Positions 1 to 9,896 of a stretch of 64,000 nt of DNA are shown piece after piece; position 1 is the stretch's first letter, and each line of letters starts with the position of its first letter. Below the pieces are notes generated by a model. It saw only the letters and a program-made list of their open reading frames with translations. It ran no database searches and was not told the DNA's origin. The DNA is from Sugiyamaella lignohabitans (Eukaryota; Ascomycota; Dipodascomycetes; Dipodascales; Trichomonascaceae): NCBI RefSeq assembly GCF_001640025.1, contig NC_031674.1, forward strand, positions 310,001 through 374,000, given 5' to 3'. The position numbers and the translations under genes were made by a program.

Positions 1-1664
1 CCGACATGATTCCTCCCTGGAGTGTATTTACTCTGCAAAATAGAGACGACTTAAAAGGCAATGTTCATATGATTCAAAGGACATATCAAGGAAGTTTTGA
101 ATTTGACATTCTCTATAACCCAATTGAAATTTCTGAGAGCTCTAAAATCAGCAGCAGAAAGCTGGGTGATTTGTTGGAACTATCATTGAGTGAATTTGAT
201 ACCAAGTTCAAAAGAGCCTTCCAGTTCCAGCCTCCTTTTGACTCATCGCTCAAGCATGAGCTTTTTGCTAAGGAAATGTTCTCAAACCTAGTTGGAGGCA
301 TTGGTTACTTTTACGGAACGTCCATTGTTGATAGATCATTGAGTGATTTAGACGATGACGAGGGTGATTGGGAAGTTGAGGCAGCAGCTTTGGCTTCTGG
401 AGTGGGTAAAGAAGAGGGCCCGTTCGAGCTATTTACAGCGGTTCCAAGTCGTCCTTTCTTCCCTCGAGGTTTTTATTGGGATGAAGGATTCCATCTTATC
501 CCTGTTCTCGATTATGATGCTGACCTCACTCTGGAAGTGCTGAAGAGCTGGTTTTCATTAGTAGATGGTGATGGATGGATTGCTAGAGAGCAAATCCTTG
601 GCCCCGAGGCACGTAGCAAAGTTCCTACTGAGTTCCGAACTCAGTATCCTCACTACGCCAATCCACCTACTTTGATGTTGCTATTTTCCAATATTGCCAA
701 GCGTGCTCACGAATGGAGTCAATCTGAGCACGGTACTAACTTTGATGGTAGCTTGGTACTGGGCAATGCCCACATCGAATATCCCGAATTGCTTTTCAGC
801 TATGCCGAGAAGATCTACCCAGAACTACAAAGCCACTATGAGTGGTTTAGAAGAACTCAAAAGGGGGAAATTAGGCAGTGGGATAGAGAGGCCTTCTCTT
901 CAAAAGAGGGCTATAGATGGCGCGGTCGAACTCCTAATCACTGTCTAACTAGTGGATTGGACGACTATCCACGGGCTGCCATGCCACACCCTGGTGAGTT
1001 ACATGTTGACTTATTATCATGGATTGGTATGATGACAAGATCGATCAAGGAGATAGCTCGTGTACTTGGAAAAGACGATGACGTTGAAATGTACAGCGAA
1101 ATTGAGGAGGCTATTGTGAAAAATCTGTATGACCTACACTGGGACCACAAAGAGCAAATGTACTGTGATTCAACAATAGATGACTATGAGGAAAGTGTGC
1201 ATGTCTGTCATAGAGGATACGTCAGCTTGTTCCCATTCATGCTTCAATTGATTCCTGAAGACTCGACAGAACAATTGTTGGCTGCCATCAATGATATCAA
1301 AGATCCTGGAGGACTCTGGTCACCATACGGAATTCGCAGTTTGTCAAAGAGTGATGAATTCTTTGGCACCAAGGAAAATTACTGGAGAGGGCCTATATGG
1401 ATCAATATGAACTACATGATTTTGGAGAGTTTGAGATACTACGGCACTTCTGAGACATCCAGCGCCGAAGTCAAGTCTCTATCCAGCGAAATATACAAGG
1501 AGTTGAGAGTGAATATTGTCAACAACGTTTTTAATAGATGGGAAGAGACAGGATTTGCCTGGGAACAATACGACTCAAATACTGGCAAGGCACAAGGAGT
1601 CAAGCATTTCTTAGGCTGGACATCACTGGTGATTAAGATCATGGCCATGCCTGAAGAATTATAA
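1..1664 (+). CDS. CWH41: Mannosyl-oligosaccharide glucosidase I (GH63), C-terminal part
   Basis: Processing alpha-glucosidase I of the ER, which removes the terminal alpha-1,2-glucose from Glc3Man9GlcNAc2 on new glycoproteins. The reading frame is open to the left edge of the window, so the gene is cut: about 552 residues are visible from the first in-frame ATG at 6, whereas yeast Cwh41 is over 800 residues. The missing N-terminus would hold the cytosolic tail, membrane anchor and beta-sandwich domain. Visible GH63 (alpha/alpha)6-barrel signatures are FFPRGFYWDEGF at about residues 151-162, ENYWRGPIW near 455 and the C-terminal WEQYDSNTG...HFLGWTSL block. The family is clear; the symbol is by orthology. 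It converges on the YPQ gene with a 135-nt gap that holds a decayed GC hairpin. Confidence 0.93.
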   Translation, partial: DMIPPWSVFTLQNRDDLKGNVHMIQRTYQGSFEFDILYNPIEISESSKISSRKLGDLLELSLSEFDTKFKRAFQFQPPFDSSLKHELFAKEMFSNLVGGIGYFYGTSIVDRSLSDLDDDEGDWEVEAAALASGVGKEEGPFELFTAVPSRPFFPRGFYWDEGFHLIPVLDYDADLTLEVLKSWFSLVDGDGWIAREQILGPEARSKVPTEFRTQYPHYANPPTLMLLFSNIAKRAHEWSQSEHGTNFDGSLVLGNAHIEYPELLFSYAEKIYPELQSHYEWFRRTQKGEIRQWDREAFSSKEGYRWRGRTPNHCLTSGLDDYPRAAMPHPGELHVDLLSWIGMMTRSIKEIARVLGKDDDVEMYSEIEEAIVKNLYDLHWDHKEQMYCDSTIDDYEESVHVCHRGYVSLFPFMLQLIPEDSTEQLLAAINDIKDPGGLWSPYGIRSLSKSDEFFGTKENYWRGPIWINMNYMILESLRYYGTSETSSAEVKSLSSEIYKELRVNIVNNVFNRWEETGFAWEQYDSNTGKAQGVKHFLGWTSLVIKIMAMPEEL

Positions 1665-1712
1665 TTGCATGTATAAATATTATTTTAGCTGTTTTATTTT
1701 TGGTCTGCTCTG

Positions 1713-1743
1713 AGCAGCTGGGGCTCCGCTCCAGCTCCTCTCA
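1713..1743 (+). repeat. Decayed GC hairpin-repeat fragment
   Basis: CTGGGGC-TCC-GCTCCAG (1718-1734) is the first hairpin of the GC repeat with one C-to-T change that still leaves a G-T pair, followed by the repeat-like CTCCTCTC. The rest of the unit is not recognisable. It lies between two convergent genes, like many intact copies. Could be chance similarity. Confidence 0.4.
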
Positions 1744-1799
1744 CCATCATCTTTACTTTGTAAGGAAGATTGAATATTTATATTAACATATGCAAGAGA

Positions 1800-2810
1800 C
1801 TAATCGTGAACAGCGGACTCCGAGTCCTCATCTTTATGTTCACTGTCGTACATGTAAAATTGAAGAAATATTACACAGTCCTCTAAGATAGTACCTAGAG
1901 AGCCCAATAGCCATGGAAAATATAGAGTAACCCACTGGATATCCGTTCGGTACAGAAGAATACCAGCAGCATATGTGGCATTACCTAGCACAGAAAACAC
2001 GAAAAACACCAGAGACAAGCCATGGGTAGAACGGCGTTGATGATTTTGTATGATCTGAGGAATTCTGGCACTCAGGTAGAGCACAGCAGAAGTATATCCC
2101 AAGATTTGGGGTCCAAGTGCCAAGGGTTCGTCAGAAATTTCGCCAGTGTTGTCAGACTGGTTGCCGGATACCAGATAACCCAGGATTCCTGATGCAATAA
2201 CAAATAATACAGGTAGCACAACCTTGCTGAAAATTCCACTGGAACTCGAGGTCTCTAGGACAATTGAAGTCAGGGAGTCACGACGAGTCTGGTTGTGATG
2301 ATGGTGATGGCGGTGCTCGTGGTGTTCATGATGACTTGGTCCGTTAGTGTTGACTTCATCATCCTCGTTAATAGCACTAGTTGAGGGTCTTTTCCGGTTC
2401 GCACTATTCCTACGGTCTAGTAATGGAGCCGTAGGGTCCTCTTCATGGTCATCGCCGCTACTTGGTCTATGTTGTTTGTGTTTATGAGCCTTTCTAGCTT
2501 GTCTCAGTCTCGCGAGACGTTTATAATAAAAGTATGACACCATGATAAGACTATCGGCAATACAGTACCAGACTGCCAGTAAAATAACTTCAGGACGGAG
2601 ATTTGCCCATAGTGAGCCAGCCAAGTTTGTTACATCTCCCAATAGCCAGATTATGAGAAATCCAATGGAAATGCCATCTGCACTTTTTAACCTCCATTGT
2701 TCGATGAGTTGTGGTAATAAAAGTACAATCCAACATGCTAAACTCGACGAACCAGCCATGCCAGACAGCACCACCCTAAGGTGCGAGGGAGGGTCAATAT
2801 TTTCAAGCAT
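1800..2810 (-). CDS. PQ-loop vacuolar basic amino-acid transporter (Ypq family)
   Basis: 336-residue seven-helix membrane protein of the Ypq1/Ypq2/Rtc2 (animal PQLC2) family, which exports cationic amino acids from the vacuole or lysosome. Two PQ-loop repeats are visible: LLPQLIEQW at about residues 32-39 and ARIPQIIQNHQ at about 249-258, each opening a three-helix bundle, with a long hydrophilic linker (about 98-195) between them. The linker contains an unusual histidine cluster (residues 160-172, ten His), not seen in the S. cerevisiae proteins I remember; it could bind metal or only be low-complexity sequence. Length matches the family. ATG at 2810 chosen because the first PQ motif then falls at the usual distance. 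Which of the paralogues it matches cannot be decided by eye. Confidence 0.9.
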   Translation of the reverse strand: MLENIDPPSHLRVVLSGMAGSSSLACWIVLLLPQLIEQWRLKSADGISIGFLIIWLLGDVTNLAGSLWANLRPEVILLAVWYCIADSLIMVSYFYYKRLARLRQARKAHKHKQHRPSSGDDHEEDPTAPLLDRRNSANRKRPSTSAINEDDEVNTNGPSHHEHHEHRHHHHHNQTRRDSLTSIVLETSSSSGIFSKVVLPVLFVIASGILGYLVSGNQSDNTGEISDEPLALGPQILGYTSAVLYLSARIPQIIQNHQRRSTHGLSLVFFVFSVLGNATYAAGILLYRTDIQWVTLYFPWLLGSLGTILEDCVIFLQFYMYDSEHKDEDSESAVHD

Positions 2811-3106
2811 TGTACTATTTTAATGCTAATAATTGCCTTATCAAACTAAGCTATAGCTAGTAATTGACAATAGAAAATGCACTGGTCCTTGTTATTCATC
2901 CACTGACGCCAATGAATCTCCCTTATCGCGCTAGTCATAAACTGGAAAAAGACAGAAATCCAACAAAATACAAGCCTGCCAGTGGTAGAATGGAAAAAAA
3001 AGCTTAATTTCGAAATATATAGATGACCTTTATGACTCCTGATTATAGTCTACTGATAATGACTGCTCTGTTCCCAAATGACTTGCATAGCATATAATAT
3101 ATGTAT

Positions 3107-3439
3107 CTATAACACTGCCGCACGTAGTCTCGCAGCGTTAGCTCTTAATCTTGGTTGACAATATCCTCGAGAATCTAGGGTATGGTTGATAAGCACTAGT
3201 AAATATTCTTGTGATGAATCTAGTTCACATAAAGCATCTGATAAATAGTTCGGCATGGGATAAATAGCAAACTTTTGAAAAGACCCCCCAAGAGGATAAT
3301 CTAATCGCAGGCCAATCAGCATCGTTTTCATTAACTCACATGCAACTCCCTTACATTCTTTCATGCAACATCCAATCTGTAAGAACTCGCATTTTCCAGG
3401 CGGTAACTGAGGCACCACTCTGCAAAGAATGAAAGGCAT
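3107..3439 (-). CDS. Doubtful small Cys-rich ORF, unknown
   Basis: 110-residue ORF with an ATG at 3439. Five cysteines crowd residues 17-33 (C17, C23, C24, C28, C33), but the spacing does not fit a twin CX9C or CX3C family. The C-terminal third has no obvious fold. Codon use is AT-rich and unbiased. An ORF of this length can arise by chance in this base composition. I do not recognise it. Confidence 0.15.
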   Translation of the reverse strand: MPFILCRVVPQLPPGKCEFLQIGCCMKECKGVACELMKTMLIGLRLDYPLGGSFQKFAIYPMPNYLSDALCELDSSQEYLLVLINHTLDSRGYCQPRLRANAARLRAAVL

Positions 3440-3899
3440 AATGATAACGAGTCAATAACAGGGGTTACATCTCTCCGACACATGGTAATATTAAACACGA
3501 AACTCTGGGTTTTGGAGGCTGTACAGAGCCCTGGCTAAAGGATGATCCAGCTGGTATCAGTCTACTTGATATCTTGGATTAAGAATAACTCATATTTTGG
3601 TCCAGCCACTGAGGGCTCCGATATTGATATTCTGACATTTTCTCCCAGTGAAGGTTGTTTAACTACAAGCCCCTGGAACTCGAGTTGAGGATAACCGACG
3701 AACTTGCGAAACAAGTACAAATGGTCAATGACAGCATCCTAAATGGAGGAATTATCGAGCCTCTCGACTGTGGATTATTAATTACACCACAAGACCAAAG
3801 TCTAAGTAACTAGAGCGATAACTGGCTTGGACCCTAGAACAATTGTAATTGTAATACCCCTGCAAAAGATAATGCAATGCACTGCCGATAAAACTCTGG

Positions 3900-3919
3900 C
3901 CCTAACCTTGTGATTAGGG
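3900..3919. promoter_or_regulatory. Paired CCCTAA / TTAGGG motif (possible Tbf1 site) upstream of eL8
   Basis: CCCTAA at 3900-3905 and TTAGGG at 3914-3919 face each other about 200 bp upstream of the eL8 start codon. TTAGGG is the core site of Tbf1, which drives ribosomal-protein genes in yeasts outside the Saccharomyces group. Binding is inferred. Confidence 0.4.
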
Positions 3920-4117
3920 CTAGAGTTGAAAACTACATTTCCTATTTTGGAAATATTCTGTCCTTGATAATTAGAGAACAACAGCCGCAGGATGCAACGA
4001 GCCTCACTCAATCAGCTCAAGCAGGCGCCGGAAAGTTTCATACATGCGCGAAGAGAGAGATATTCCAGTTTTCTCTCCAACTTTGATCAGTTCGACATAA
4101 CAAGAAAATCAACAAAA

Positions 4118-5369
4118 ATGGTAAGTGATTAATTAGAAAACTGATTTAAAATATCATCCAACACACCGGAGGGGCAATGGTAGTCATTCTACGCTTCCAA
4201 AAATGAGTGAGATTGAAGTGTTTGATTTTACATCGGTGATGGTGGATATGAGAAATCGTTGATACCATTGTGGTGGAGAAACAACAACTTTCAGTATTCT
4301 TCGATAGTGTTCACAGTGTTACTTTGTGATATTGTGATATCTATAAAAGAATAGATGAGGTATTGGTTTGTAAATGACATGTTCTATGATCATTTACTGC
4401 CATGTAAAATCCTTCTACTCGAATCATTTATTTGATTCTTGTACTTTTATTGCTGAGTCTCTGAATTTAATCGACAATTCTACTCTAAAGGGAGACTGTA
4501 GAGTGATTACTACTGTCGCTTTTTGAGTGTGCGAAAAAAAAATTTTTTTGCGTACTTAATACTGACATGAGTTCTCCTCAATGACACAGCCAGCTAAAGG
4601 AAAGAAGCCTGCCCCAGCCCCATTCTCTACCAAGACTGCCTCTACCAAGGCTGCCAAGAACCCTCTCATTGAGAAGAGACCCCGTAACTTCGGTATCGGT
4701 CAAGACATTCAACCCAAGAGAAACCTTTCTCGTTTCGTCAAGTGGCCCGAGTATGTCCGTCTCCAAAGACAAAAGAAGATCTTGAACCTCCGTCTCAAGG
4801 TCCCCCCTGCTATTGCTCAATTCCAAAACACTCTTGACAAGAACACTGCTGCTCAAGCTTTCAAGATCTTCAACAAGTACAGACCTGAGACTGCTGCTGA
4901 GAAGAAGGAGCGTCTTACCAAGGAGGCTGCTGCCATTGCCGAGGGTAAGAAGAAGGAGGATGTCTCCGAGAAGCCTTATGTTGTCAAGTACGGTTTGAAC
5001 CACGTTGTTTCTCTTATTGAGAACAAGAAGCCTCAACTCGTCCTCATTGCCAACGATGTTGACCCTATTGAGTTGGTTGTTTTCCTTCCCGCTCTCTGCA
5101 GAAAGATGGGTGTTCCTTACGCTATCATCAAGGGTAAGGCCCGTCTTGGAACTCTTGTTCACAAGAAGACTGCTGCTGTTGTTGCTTTGACTGAGGTCAA
5201 GTCTGACGACAAGGCTGCTCTCTCTACTCTCCTCTCCACCATTGAGGCCAACTACTCCTCTAAGTACGAGGAACTCCGCAGAAAGTGGGGTGGTGGTATC
5301 ATGGGTGCCAAGGCCCAAGCCAAGATTGAGAAGAGACGCAAGATCCTCGAGGCTGCCGTTAAGGTCTAA
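4118..5369 (+). CDS. RPL8: 60S ribosomal protein eL8 (Rpl8/L7Ae family), spliced
   Basis: Structural protein of the large ribosomal subunit. Exon 1 is the start codon alone (ATG, 4118-4120), followed at once by a GTAAGT donor. The 469-nt intron (4121-4589) ends in CACAG and exon 2 is 4590-5369. The mature N-terminus is then [13 protein letters not shown], matching the short basic start of yeast Rpl8; an unspliced start at 4581 would add TQ instead. Hallmarks: [21 protein letters not shown] near residues 30-50, then the L7Ae core [21 protein letters not shown] around 140-160. Total 260 residues, normal for the family. A TACTGAC branch-like site is at 4560-4566, 23 nt before the acceptor, longer than in other introns here. 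Strongly biased codons (GAG, AAG, GCT, CTC) mark a highly expressed gene. Confidence 0.97.
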
Positions 5370-5606
5370 ATGTAGAATAACGTTATTTTTCTATATAAAA
5401 ACAAAATTAAAATGTAATGGTCCCATTTTGTTCAATATTTTAGTTTTTACTCTGATTGCTGAAGACGTCTCAGGCTGTTGAGCTATCTGAAAAACTATTG
5501 AGAATAATAAGTTTTTCGATGATCTACACAACCCTTATCTTATCTGATTTAGATCACGTTACATGTAATATGAGTCTCTAAATACGGCTCTCCACACTAG
5601 ATTCGT

Positions 5607-7217
5607 ATGTCAAGTTCGTTAGTACCGGACCGGACACCAGGGTCAATGTCGCAATATTCGAAAATTAATTTGGTTTCTTATTTATTATTATGTTTGTTTG
5701 TTATTTCATTTTTGGTCTTTCTTAATAGTACACAGCCATTTGTATTGACTGATATCCTTGGTGACGATGTTAACATTGGTGATAAAGTAGGCTCTCTGGC
5801 ATTTGCTGACGAGATAGTGTCTATAGTATTATGTCCTCTATGGGGGTCCTTGAGTGATAAGGTTGGTACTAGGCCAGTGTCAGTAATTGGACTTCTAATT
5901 CTGTCTACCAGTTTATTTTTTTATACCACAGGCAATTCTGTGTATCCCGACCTGTTATTACTAAGAATGTTCTTTGCGGTGGGGACCTCGGCATGTGTTT
6001 CAATGATTCCAGCAATATTAGCTGAGTTGTCAGCTAGCTACGAAGAAAGTAAATTTGACGGATATCGTCAGGTTGAGGATATGAACTGGGGTGACGACGT
6101 ATCTAATGACGAAGAAAATGATGCATTGGAAGCAATTGAAGAGCGGAATGCGTATTTTGATGATCCTACGGTGGTGTCTAGGGATACGCCATTTTTTGAG
6201 CAGTCTGAGGCATCTCCAAAATCCTATCGGAATGCGAAATTGGCTGGATTGGTAGGTGTTGTGACTGGAATTGGTGCTGTTTTGTCTGTATCCCTCTTCC
6301 TTCCATTACCTACCTGGCTAGATAGAAACAGTGGCGGAGAAAACGATGCCAAAATAGCATTACGAAATTCATACTACATTGTCTCAGCGATTGCCTTCTT
6401 TGTTAGCATTCTACTATTTTTGGGCTTGCACAAAGATAGGTCGAAATCCTTCCGTCTGTGGTTGAATGGGGGGTCTGTTTCGATATTTGACGAAGCAGCA
6501 CTTGATACTATGCCAGATTCGTTACCGTACTTCCAGACTATTAAAATGGGTTTCCTTGCTGCCAAAGACAGACAAGTTGCCTTATCATATGTCGGTGGAC
6601 TTGTGGCTCGATCCGCAACTGTGGCACTGACATTGTTCGTGCCGCTAGCTGTTAATTTTTATTTTTATGAGCAAGGAATTTGCAAAGTGGGTGATCCTCA
6701 TGATGCTCTCCCCGATGTTAAAAAAGGATGTCATGAAGCCTATGTATTAGCGGCAATATTGACTGGAATAGCCAACACAGTATCCCTAGTATTTGCACCA
6801 ATTTGGGGTCTATTAGGTGATTATATTGGTCAGCATGGATCTTTAATGGTGTCTGCACTTGTTGGTTTTACAGGCTGTATAGGATTTGCTTTTGTTGAAA
6901 AACCAAACTCGCCGGTCAGTTTTGTAATGGCATGTTTTCTTGGTGCGGGTCAGATTGGTGCAATTGTGTTATCAATGTCGATGTGCACAAATAGCCGCCG
7001 TCAATATAATGGTTCTATCTCTGGAGTCTACTCTTTGAGTGGAGGACTCGGTATTCTTTTGATAACGAAAGTCGGAGGTTACATATCTGATATTTGGAAA
7101 GGTGCTCCGTTCGTGATTCTGGCGGGCTTTTACTTTCTTCTTTGCATTGCTATTATATGGGCCCTACCAAAAGGTGAGTCAAAAGGGTTTTCAAGGTTGT
7201 TTTCTCCGCCGAGATAG
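5607..7217 (+). CDS. MFS transporter, uncharacterised fungal type
   Basis: 536-residue major facilitator with about 12 hydrophobic segments. The MFS loop motif GSLSDKVGTRPV (about residues 90-101) follows helix 2, and a weaker counterpart, GLLGDYIGQHGSL, occurs after helix 8. Between helices 4 and 5 there is a long acidic insertion (about residues 145-205, rich in Asp, Glu and Asn) predicted to be cytosolic, which is unusual since the long loop of MFS proteins is normally between helices 6 and 7. Substrate unknown. The upstream neighbour is eL8 in the same direction (237-nt gap); no functional link is apparent. ATG at 5607 chosen as first in frame; a second Met 13 codons later is also possible. 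Confidence 0.8.
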   Translation: MSSSLVPDRTPGSMSQYSKINLVSYLLLCLFVISFLVFLNSTQPFVLTDILGDDVNIGDKVGSLAFADEIVSIVLCPLWGSLSDKVGTRPVSVIGLLILSTSLFFYTTGNSVYPDLLLLRMFFAVGTSACVSMIPAILAELSASYEESKFDGYRQVEDMNWGDDVSNDEENDALEAIEERNAYFDDPTVVSRDTPFFEQSEASPKSYRNAKLAGLVGVVTGIGAVLSVSLFLPLPTWLDRNSGGENDAKIALRNSYYIVSAIAFFVSILLFLGLHKDRSKSFRLWLNGGSVSIFDEAALDTMPDSLPYFQTIKMGFLAAKDRQVALSYVGGLVARSATVALTLFVPLAVNFYFYEQGICKVGDPHDALPDVKKGCHEAYVLAAILTGIANTVSLVFAPIWGLLGDYIGQHGSLMVSALVGFTGCIGFAFVEKPNSPVSFVMACFLGAGQIGAIVLSMSMCTNSRRQYNGSISGVYSLSGGLGILLITKVGGYISDIWKGAPFVILAGFYFLLCIAIIWALPKGESKGFSRLFSPPR

Positions 7218-7637
7218 ACCCGTGACATTAAAATTGATTTTATTTATTCATCATATTTACGTAAACTAAGGACTTGGCCGTATAGATTTATCTGCTGAAA
7301 TAATGTATTACATTCGTTAATAGAAACATGCCTGATCCATCGACCGGAATGTGGAGTCGGGAATTTCATTAACTTTGAGATGGACATATTAGCAAACGAG
7401 GGCTCATTTCAATGTCAGAGTCATCGTCGTTCTGCATGTCGACTCTTATCTTGTCAATTATCACTCGGCAACCTCCCCGGGCTCCGATATATACAAAAAT
7501 TTATATTTCTTCTTAGAATTCACGAGATGTAGCTTGAATTTCATTATCTATTGCTCGAAATACTTCTAAGAATTGAGACAAGTTAAACTTTTCACCGCAA
7601 TTCAACAGATCCAGTGCTAATTTAGTTAACAACTTCT

Positions 7638-7724
7638 CTCCTGGTAGCTTAGCTGGTTTAAAGCGCAAGACTGTAATGTTTAAAAGTTATCTTGAGATCG
7701 GGCGTTCGACTCGCCCCCGGGAGA
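7638..7724 (+). tRNA. tRNA-Tyr (anticodon GTA) with 12-nt intron
   Basis: Full cloverleaf. The acceptor stem CTCCTGG (7638-7644) pairs with CCGGGAG (7717-7723), with one G-T pair, and discriminator A is at 7724. D-arm is GCTT...AAGC. Anticodon stem CAAGA/TCTTG encloses C-T-GTA-A with the anticodon at 7673-7675. T-arm is GGGCG-TTCGACT-CGCCC. A 12-nt intron (7677-7688) follows A37, the canonical position, so tRNA splicing endonuclease and ligase are needed. The sequence closely resembles S. cerevisiae tRNA-Tyr, whose intron is 14 nt. Internal A and B boxes are intact. Confidence 0.97.
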
Positions 7725-8152
7725 TACTTTTTGCATGGGGTTGGTTTCTTATCAACAGCCACAGTTTTTTTTCACCTGCAGCCAGGCACTGGTTATCTGC
7801 GTCCAGCATTATATTCTCTTCTATTTGAAAAGTAGCATTTTCAGCTAATGTTATTCAATAAATATGTGTCCAACTGTTAGTCATACTTCATCTTGGATGC
7901 TGTCTGCAGTTATCAAAGTTTCGTCCCTGCATTTAGACAAACTCTATTAGTCTCCAGTTCTTCAGGGTTTCATTTATCCAAATCTCTGTAGATATATATA
8001 TCTACCGTAAAGCATATCCCCTATACGCTCAAGTCCTTTAATCTACTTGTACAATCTTAATAAATTCTGCTTCATAGTGAAATCCAAAGTCTGAAGGACC
8101 ACTTCCGTGCTCTGAAGGCAGCGATCGTCCTAGCCAGACCCTTAAAATGTTA

Positions 8153-8158
8153 CCCTAA
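8153..8158 (-). promoter_or_regulatory. CCCTAA (TTAGGG) motif upstream of uL2
   Basis: Single Tbf1-like core about 250 bp upstream of the uL2 start codon, similar in distance to the pair upstream of eL8. Confidence 0.3.
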
Positions 8159-8405
8159 CCACTATCATCAACTCATTGCGTATGCAAGTTATAAAGTAGA
8201 ATTATGTTGTACGGCTGTAAATATTCCTATTTGGGAAATATAAGTCACGCAGAGATATTTGGCACAGACAACCAAGAAAACCGACTCAATTTTCGGTAGG
8301 CACAAACTCATGCACAGTGTGGTGAAGTTTCAATATCTACACTAACCCAGTCCTAATTTCTGTCAGTCAACCCCCAAACTCCAACAGGAATTTCATTTCA
8401 TAAAA

Positions 8406-9170
8406 ATGGGTCGTGTTATTCGTAATCAAAGAAAGGGTGCTGGTTCCATCTTCACCTCGCACACTCGTCTTAGAAAGGGTGCTGCCAAGCTCAGAACTCT
8501 CGACTTCGCTGAGCGTCACGGATATATCCGTGGTGTCGTCAAGAAAATCCTCCACGACCCTGGTAGAGGTGCTCCTCTTGCTACTGTCGCTTTCCGTGAC
8601 CCTTACAAGTACAAAGTCAGAGAGGAGACCTTCATTGCCAACGAAGGTGTCTACACTGGTCAATTTATCTATGCCGGTAAGAAGGCTTCTTTGAACGTCG
8701 GTAACGTTTTGCCTCTTGGTTCCGTCCCTGAGGGTACCATCCTTTCCAACGTTGAGGAGAAGGTTGGTGACAGAGGTGCTCTTGGTAGAACCTCTGGTAA
8801 CTATGTCATTGTCATTGGTCACAACCCTGAGGAAGGTAAGACTCGTTTGAAGTTGCCTTCTGGTGCCAAGAAGATTGTTTCTTCTCAAGCCCGTGGTGTT
8901 GTTGGTGTTGTTGCTGGTGGTGGCCGTATCGATAAGCCTTTGCTTAAGGCCGGTAACGCTTTCCACAAATTCAAGGTTAAGAGAAACTCTTGGCCCAAGA
9001 CTCGTGGTGTTGCCATGAACCCCGTAGATCACCCTCACGGTGGTGGTAACCATCAACACATTGGTAAGGCTTCTACCATTTCCAGAGGTGCTGTTGCCGG
9101 TCAAAAGGCTGGTCTCATTGCTGCCAGAAGAACTGGTTTGCTCCGTGGTACCCAAAAGACCAAGGATTAA
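8406..9170 (+). CDS. RPL2: 60S ribosomal protein uL2 (Rpl2/L8 family)
   Basis: Core protein of the peptidyl-transferase region of the large subunit. 254 residues, the usual length. N-terminus [16 protein letters not shown] and the conserved loop [14 protein letters not shown] (about residues 206-219) are intact, including the histidine known to be beta-hydroxylated in eukaryotic uL2. The frame runs from ATG with no intron, unlike S. cerevisiae RPL2A/B as I recall them. Codon use is strongly biased toward preferred codons, which also produces a long open frame on the opposite strand that is not a gene. Confidence 0.98.
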   Translation: MGRVIRNQRKGAGSIFTSHTRLRKGAAKLRTLDFAERHGYIRGVVKKILHDPGRGAPLATVAFRDPYKYKVREETFIANEGVYTGQFIYAGKKASLNVGNVLPLGSVPEGTILSNVEEKVGDRGALGRTSGNYVIVIGHNPEEGKTRLKLPSGAKKIVSSQARGVVGVVAGGGRIDKPLLKAGNAFHKFKVKRNSWPKTRGVAMNPVDHPHGGGNHQHIGKASTISRGAVAGQKAGLIAARRTGLLRGTQKTKD

Positions 9171-9896
9171 ATTTCTGGTTGAAATTATCTGTAATATTGT
9201 TTACGTAAAAAGAATGTTCTATTTGCTCTAATGAGATGGTTTTTTGAAAGTGATTAATGTGATCATAGTTCTATTTCTGGTAGTATATTGATCTTAGTAT
9301 TGTGGTTTCGAATCAACTTCCGGTAGGTGTTCTTGTTGAATGAAATAGTATATGGATTGTGTATATTGTGAATAGCAGAGTTCTTGTGTATATTGTTAAT
9401 ATGCAGAGAGGTAGGTAATTTATTAATTTTTTTCATAGAAGTTTGCGAGCCAGCTTATTTAATAATTTTTTCTAAGGAAGCACACTGAAGGGGAAGTGGA
9501 AAATGAAAAAAAAGAATTTAATATCAGGTGTTCAGACCCAGATTACAAAACTTATTCTCATTTTGTCTCGTAATTTACCTACTCTATCCGCATCAGCACA
9601 CCGGTACCTTTCAGATGAAATCCGTCAACGGTCTGATTTTCACAGCTCTCAGAATACACTGTTAAAGTTATAGCTGTCATGCTAAGATGGATGTGATCTG
9701 CATACCTACATACATATTCAGACTATCTTAAACGGCTGTTAACAGATAGATGTATGCGCCCACGCGCCAGTACATATGCACCTAAAATGGGAATCAAAAC
9801 AAACAACAAACGCGTACTTCCCATTTCCATAGCTTGATCTCTATCCAACTTATCAAACGTCGCTCAAGCTTCAGTAATACCCCCCCCCTTGCCATC
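9171..9896. other. Intergenic region, uL2 3' / SMC2 5'
   Basis: AT-rich; a C-run lies just before the SMC2 ATG. No gene, GC repeat or clear regulatory site seen. Confidence 0.6.

Larger units (their letters stand above)
2811..4117. other. Divergent intergenic region, YPQ / eL8 promoters
   Basis: 1.3 kb AT-rich gap. It contains a minus-strand Cys-rich ORF (3107-3439, listed separately) of doubtful reality, and a 52-codon open stretch on the plus strand (3658-3813) without a start ATG near its beginning. The end nearest eL8 carries paired CCCTAA/TTAGGG motifs at 3900-3919. No GC repeat here. Confidence 0.6.
7218..8405. other. Intergenic region with tRNA-Tyr and the uL2 promoter
   Basis: AT-rich. 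Apart from the tRNA gene (7638-7724) and a CCCTAA motif (8153-8158) I see no gene, repeat or structured element. Confidence 0.6.

Noticed and set aside
3658..3813. 52-codon open stretch with protein-like composition
   Set aside because: No ATG near its start, preceded by an in-frame stop, no splice signals that would join it to another exon.
4578..5318. 246-codon minus-strand ORF opposite eL8
   Set aside because: Shadow of the biased codon use of eL8; Leu/Ser-rich, no family resemblance.
8367..9155. 262-codon minus-strand ORF opposite uL2
   Set aside because: Same artefact of the highly biased uL2 codons; Ser/Thr/Asn-rich and without domain features.
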